The notes beneath the pieces were generated by a model. It ran no database searches. It had not been told where the DNA came from and worked only from the letters and a program-made list of their open reading frames with translations. A program made the translations under genes and the position numbers. 64,000 bases of DNA, from NCBI RefSeq assembly GCF_025770785.1, contig NZ_JANZLA010000004.1, positions 62,001 to 126,000 of the forward strand. The letters are read 5' to 3'. Origin of the DNA: Cellulomonas sp. SG140 (GTDB lineage Bacteria > Actinomycetota > Actinomycetes > Actinomycetales > Cellulomonadaceae). Below, one piece after another: positions 62,053 through 64,000 of this stretch (its first letter is position 1; each line of letters begins with the position of its first letter).

Positions 62053-63183
62053 ATGGCCACCATCGAGATGATCGGTGTCCGCAAGACCTTCGGCACCACC
62101 GTGGCGCTGGACGACCTGCACCTGCGGGTCGAGTCCGGCGAGCTGGTGTGCCTGCTGGGCCCGTCGGGCTGCGGCAAGACGACGGCGCTGCGCCTGCTGG
62201 CCGGCTTCGAGCAGCCGGACGCCGGCCGGATCCTGGTGGACGGCGAGGACGTCACGCGCGTCTCCCCCCGGCACCGCCGGTTCGGCATGGTGTTCCAGGA
62301 CTACAGCCTGTTCCCCAACCTGACGGGCCGGCAGAACATCGCGTTCGGCCTGAAGATCCGGCGCAAGGGTGCCGCCGAGACGGCCGCCACGGTGGACCGG
62401 CTGCTCGAGGTGACCCGCCTGGAGAAGCACGCCGACAAGTACCCGCACCAGATGTCCGGCGGTCAGCGGCAGCGCGTGGCGCTGGCCAGGGCGATCGCCA
62501 CCGAGCCGCGGCTCCTGTTGCTGGACGAGCCGCTGTCCGCCCTGGACGCGCAGGTGCGCGAGCACCTGCGGGACGAGATCCGGCGGCTGCAGCTGGAGGT
62601 CGGGGTCACCACGGTGCTGGTCACGCACGACCAGCACGAGGCGATGGCCATCGCCGACCGGGTGGCCGTGATGCGTGACGGCCTGCTCGAGCAGATCGAC
62701 CCACCGCGGGAGCTGTACAGCCGGCCGGCGTCGGCGTTCGTCGCGGGGTTCGTCGGGACGGTGAACCGGCTGCGCGCCCATCGGGCTGCGGACGGTTCGT
62801 GGACGGTGCTGGGTGCGCCGGTCGAGGTGGCGGGGGCGGCGGCGGAGGACGCAGCCCCGCGCGACGCAGCTGCGGACGAAGCCGCCGCGCACGACGCAGC
62901 CGCACCCGACGGAGCCGCGCATGACGGGGACGTGCTGCCCGCGCCGCGCGCCGTGGTGCGTCCGGAGCAGCTGCAGATCGAGCCGGCCGGCACCGGTGCG
63001 GCCTCCGTGGCGAGGCTCGTCGCGCTGTCTTTCCTCGGGGCGTTCACCCGGGCGGTCGTCGAGCACCCGACGGAGGGGCTGCTGACGGCCGACGTGCTCG
63101 GGACGGGTGCGGACGGGCTGCGTGTCGGCGACGCCGTCACGATCGGCGTCCGGCCGGGGGCTGGCGCCGTCGTCCTGCAGTGA
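62053..63183 (+). CDS. ABC importer ATPase (PotA/FbpC-like)
   Basis: A 376-residue ATPase for the preceding permeases. Walker A GPSGCGKTTAL, Q-loop VFQDYSLFPNL, signature MSGGQRQRVALARAI, Walker B LLLLDEPLSALD and H-loop VLVTHDQHEAMAI are all intact. The C-terminal TOBE-type regulatory domain (from about residue 245) is interrupted by a low-complexity Ala/Asp/His-rich insertion (about 261-295). AGGAGAACCCC precedes the ATG. The 124-bp spacer before it has the tandem repeat but no clear promoter, so it is probably in the same operon. Confidence 0.9.
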   Translation: MATIEMIGVRKTFGTTVALDDLHLRVESGELVCLLGPSGCGKTTALRLLAGFEQPDAGRILVDGEDVTRVSPRHRRFGMVFQDYSLFPNLTGRQNIAFGLKIRRKGAAETAATVDRLLEVTRLEKHADKYPHQMSGGQRQRVALARAIATEPRLLLLDEPLSALDAQVREHLRDEIRRLQLEVGVTTVLVTHDQHEAMAIADRVAVMRDGLLEQIDPPRELYSRPASAFVAGFVGTVNRLRAHRAADGSWTVLGAPVEVAGAAAEDAAPRDAAADEAAAHDAAAPDGAAHDGDVLPAPRAVVRPEQLQIEPAGTGAASVARLVALSFLGAFTRAVVEHPTEGLLTADVLGTGADGLRVGDAVTIGVRPGAGAVVLQ

Positions 63184-63225
63184 GGCGTCGCCGGCCGATC
63201 GCGGACACCTCGTTAGGGTCGCCTC

Positions 63226-63654
63226 ATGGGACTCAACCGGGTGGAGCTGATGCTCGTCGCCCTGCACCGGGCCGTGTACCGGGCGACCGGCGGTCGGCTG
63301 CTGGGCCGGTTCGGCCGCATCGAGCAGGTGCTGCTCACCACCACCGGCCGCAGCACGGGCAAGGCCCGCACCACCCCGCTGGCCGGCACCCCGGACGGCG
63401 ACCGGTTGGTGCTGGTCGCCTCGAACAACGGCGGCGACGCGCACCCGGCGTGGTACCTCAACCTGGTGGCGAACCCGCAGGTCAGCGTGCAGCGTGGGGC
63501 GACGGTCGCGCCGATGACCGCTCGGACGGCCGAGGGCGCCGAGCGCGAGCGGCTGTGGGACCTCGTCGTGCGCAACAACCCGGGCTACGCCCGCTACGCG
63601 CAGCGCACCACGCGGCACATCCCCGTCGTGGTCTGCGAGCCGCTGGACCGCTAG
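63226..63654 (+). CDS. F420-dependent (deazaflavin) nitroreductase/quinone reductase-like protein
   Basis: A 142-residue split beta-barrel protein of the DDN family (PF04075). The motif LLTTTGRSTGKARTTPLAGT and NGGDAHPAWYLNLVANPQVS are diagnostic; relatives use reduced F420 to reduce quinones or nitro compounds. That implies that the host makes F420, which is usual in Actinobacteria. The gene stands alone between the ABC operon and hsp20. Confidence 0.88.
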   Translation: MGLNRVELMLVALHRAVYRATGGRLLGRFGRIEQVLLTTTGRSTGKARTTPLAGTPDGDRLVLVASNNGGDAHPAWYLNLVANPQVSVQRGATVAPMTARTAEGAERERLWDLVVRNNPGYARYAQRTTRHIPVVVCEPLDR

Positions 63655-63656
63655 GA

Positions 63657-63775
63657 GTTCGCGGACCGCGAACGGCGCTGGCACTCCCCCGTGCCGAGTG
63701 CTAATCCTGTGGGTGTAGCCGATCGACGGCCGCGGAGGTCGCCGGTTGCACCGGGTCCGCGGGAGGTCCGCGAAC
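63657..63775 (+). promoter_or_regulatory. hsp20 control region: CIRCE element and flanking inverted repeats
   Basis: A CIRCE element lies at 63678-63704: CTGGCACTC-N9-GAGTGCTAA, with an intact right arm and two differences in the left arm. It overlaps a promoter read as CTGGCA, 17 bases, CTAATC. An outer 11-bp inverted pair GTTCGCGGACC (63657-63667) and GGTCCGCGAAC (63765-63775) brackets it; the left member is also part of the palindrome TTCGCGG-a-CCGCGAA. Confidence 0.8.
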
Positions 63776-63798
63776 CCCGTCACGGGAGGTGAGCGCAC

Positions 63799-64000
63799 AT
63801 GGCTACGCGGTACGACCCCTTCCAGGAGATGGACCGCCTGCTCGGTCAGATGTTCGCGTCGGAGCGTGCTTCCGCCAGCATGCCGATGGACCTGTACCGC
63901 AGCGGGGACCACTACGTGCTCCACGTCGACCTGCCGGGCGCCGACCCGGGCAGCATCGACGTGAACGTCGACGACCGCACCCTGACCATCCGCGCGCAGC
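63799..64000 (+). CDS. Hsp20/alpha-crystallin small heat-shock protein (5' part)
   Basis: The window ends after 67 residues. MATRYDPFQEMDRLLGQMF and LYRSGDHYVLHVDLPGADPG are typical of actinobacterial Hsp20 (Hsp18-like) proteins, ATP-independent holdases that keep unfolding proteins soluble. The alpha-crystallin domain starts at about residue 30. GGAGGTGAG precedes the ATG. HrcA, through the CIRCE element upstream, is the expected repressor. Confidence 0.9.
   Translation, partial: MATRYDPFQEMDRLLGQMFASERASASMPMDLYRSGDHYVLHVDLPGADPGSIDVNVDDRTLTIRAQ

Overview
The window is one continuous stretch of very GC-rich DNA with densely packed genes, frequent ATGA/GTGA stop-start overlaps, many GTG starts, mini actinobacterial regulators (PadR, TetR, ROK, FadR-type GntR), a RamB-aceA-aceB glyoxylate cluster, an F420-type oxidoreductase, a DUF222/HNH gene with a CGAAC-N4-GTTCG SOS box, and CIRCE control of hsp20. 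This points to a saprophytic, sugar-degrading actinobacterium, most likely of the order Micrococcales (Cellulomonas-like). That assignment is inference. No rRNA, tRNA, IS element, phage gene or CRISPR array was seen.

Layout. 1-2794: end of a sugar ABC transporter and a GH2 glycosidase. 2996-5330: a secreted/membrane protein and a divergent epimerase-TetR pair. 5369-12384: a FadR-type regulator, an ABC importer, an enolase-superfamily acid-sugar dehydratase, an SDR and a DapA-type lyase, which together look like a non-phosphorylative sugar-acid pathway ending in a strong terminator. 12471-15982: a small accessory island with an Imm5-like protein, a TacA/TacT-type acetyltransferase toxin-antitoxin pair and a nuclease-helicase of the DUF2075/Schlafen type. 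15966-20410: VOC-ArsR, SDR-TetR and PadR-DUF1048-ABC export modules. 20480-27017: flavin disulfide reductase, esterase, nitronate monooxygenase, FabI, XRE regulator and SDR. 27024-36811: an isomalto-oligosaccharide/dextran locus (two GH13 glucosidases, ROK regulator, ABC importer, intracellular GH66). 36813-39364: RibD-like protein, ECF sigma factor and YwiC-like membrane protein. 39542-44402: RamB, isocitrate lyase and malate synthase. 44455-44710: an unannotated leader-peptide/structured-RNA locus. 44937-50314: SOS-controlled DUF222/HNH protein, methionine aminopeptidase, NmrA-type protein, LMW phosphatase and aminotransferase. 50405-57339: malate/lactate dehydrogenase, His-rich ACT protein, tandem glycine riboswitch and gcvP-gcvT-gcvH. 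57826-63183: solo LuxR HTH protein, MutT and a complete ABC importer (binding protein, two permeases, ATPase). 63226 to end: F420-type reductase and CIRCE-controlled hsp20, cut by the window edge.

The most unusual region is 44455-44710: a good promoter, a near-perfect Shine-Dalgarno, a 12-codon ORF threaded through alternating complementary GTCCG/CGGAC segments as in an attenuator, and then a three-way-junction RNA fold. The next gene has its own leaderless, LexA-boxed promoter, so this looks like a separate RNA/leader-peptide unit. A second theme is local control by palindromes placed inside promoters of apparently leaderless genes (two TetR genes, ArsR, DUF222), and a 27-bp near-perfect palindrome in front of the nitronate monooxygenase for which no regulator is visible nearby.
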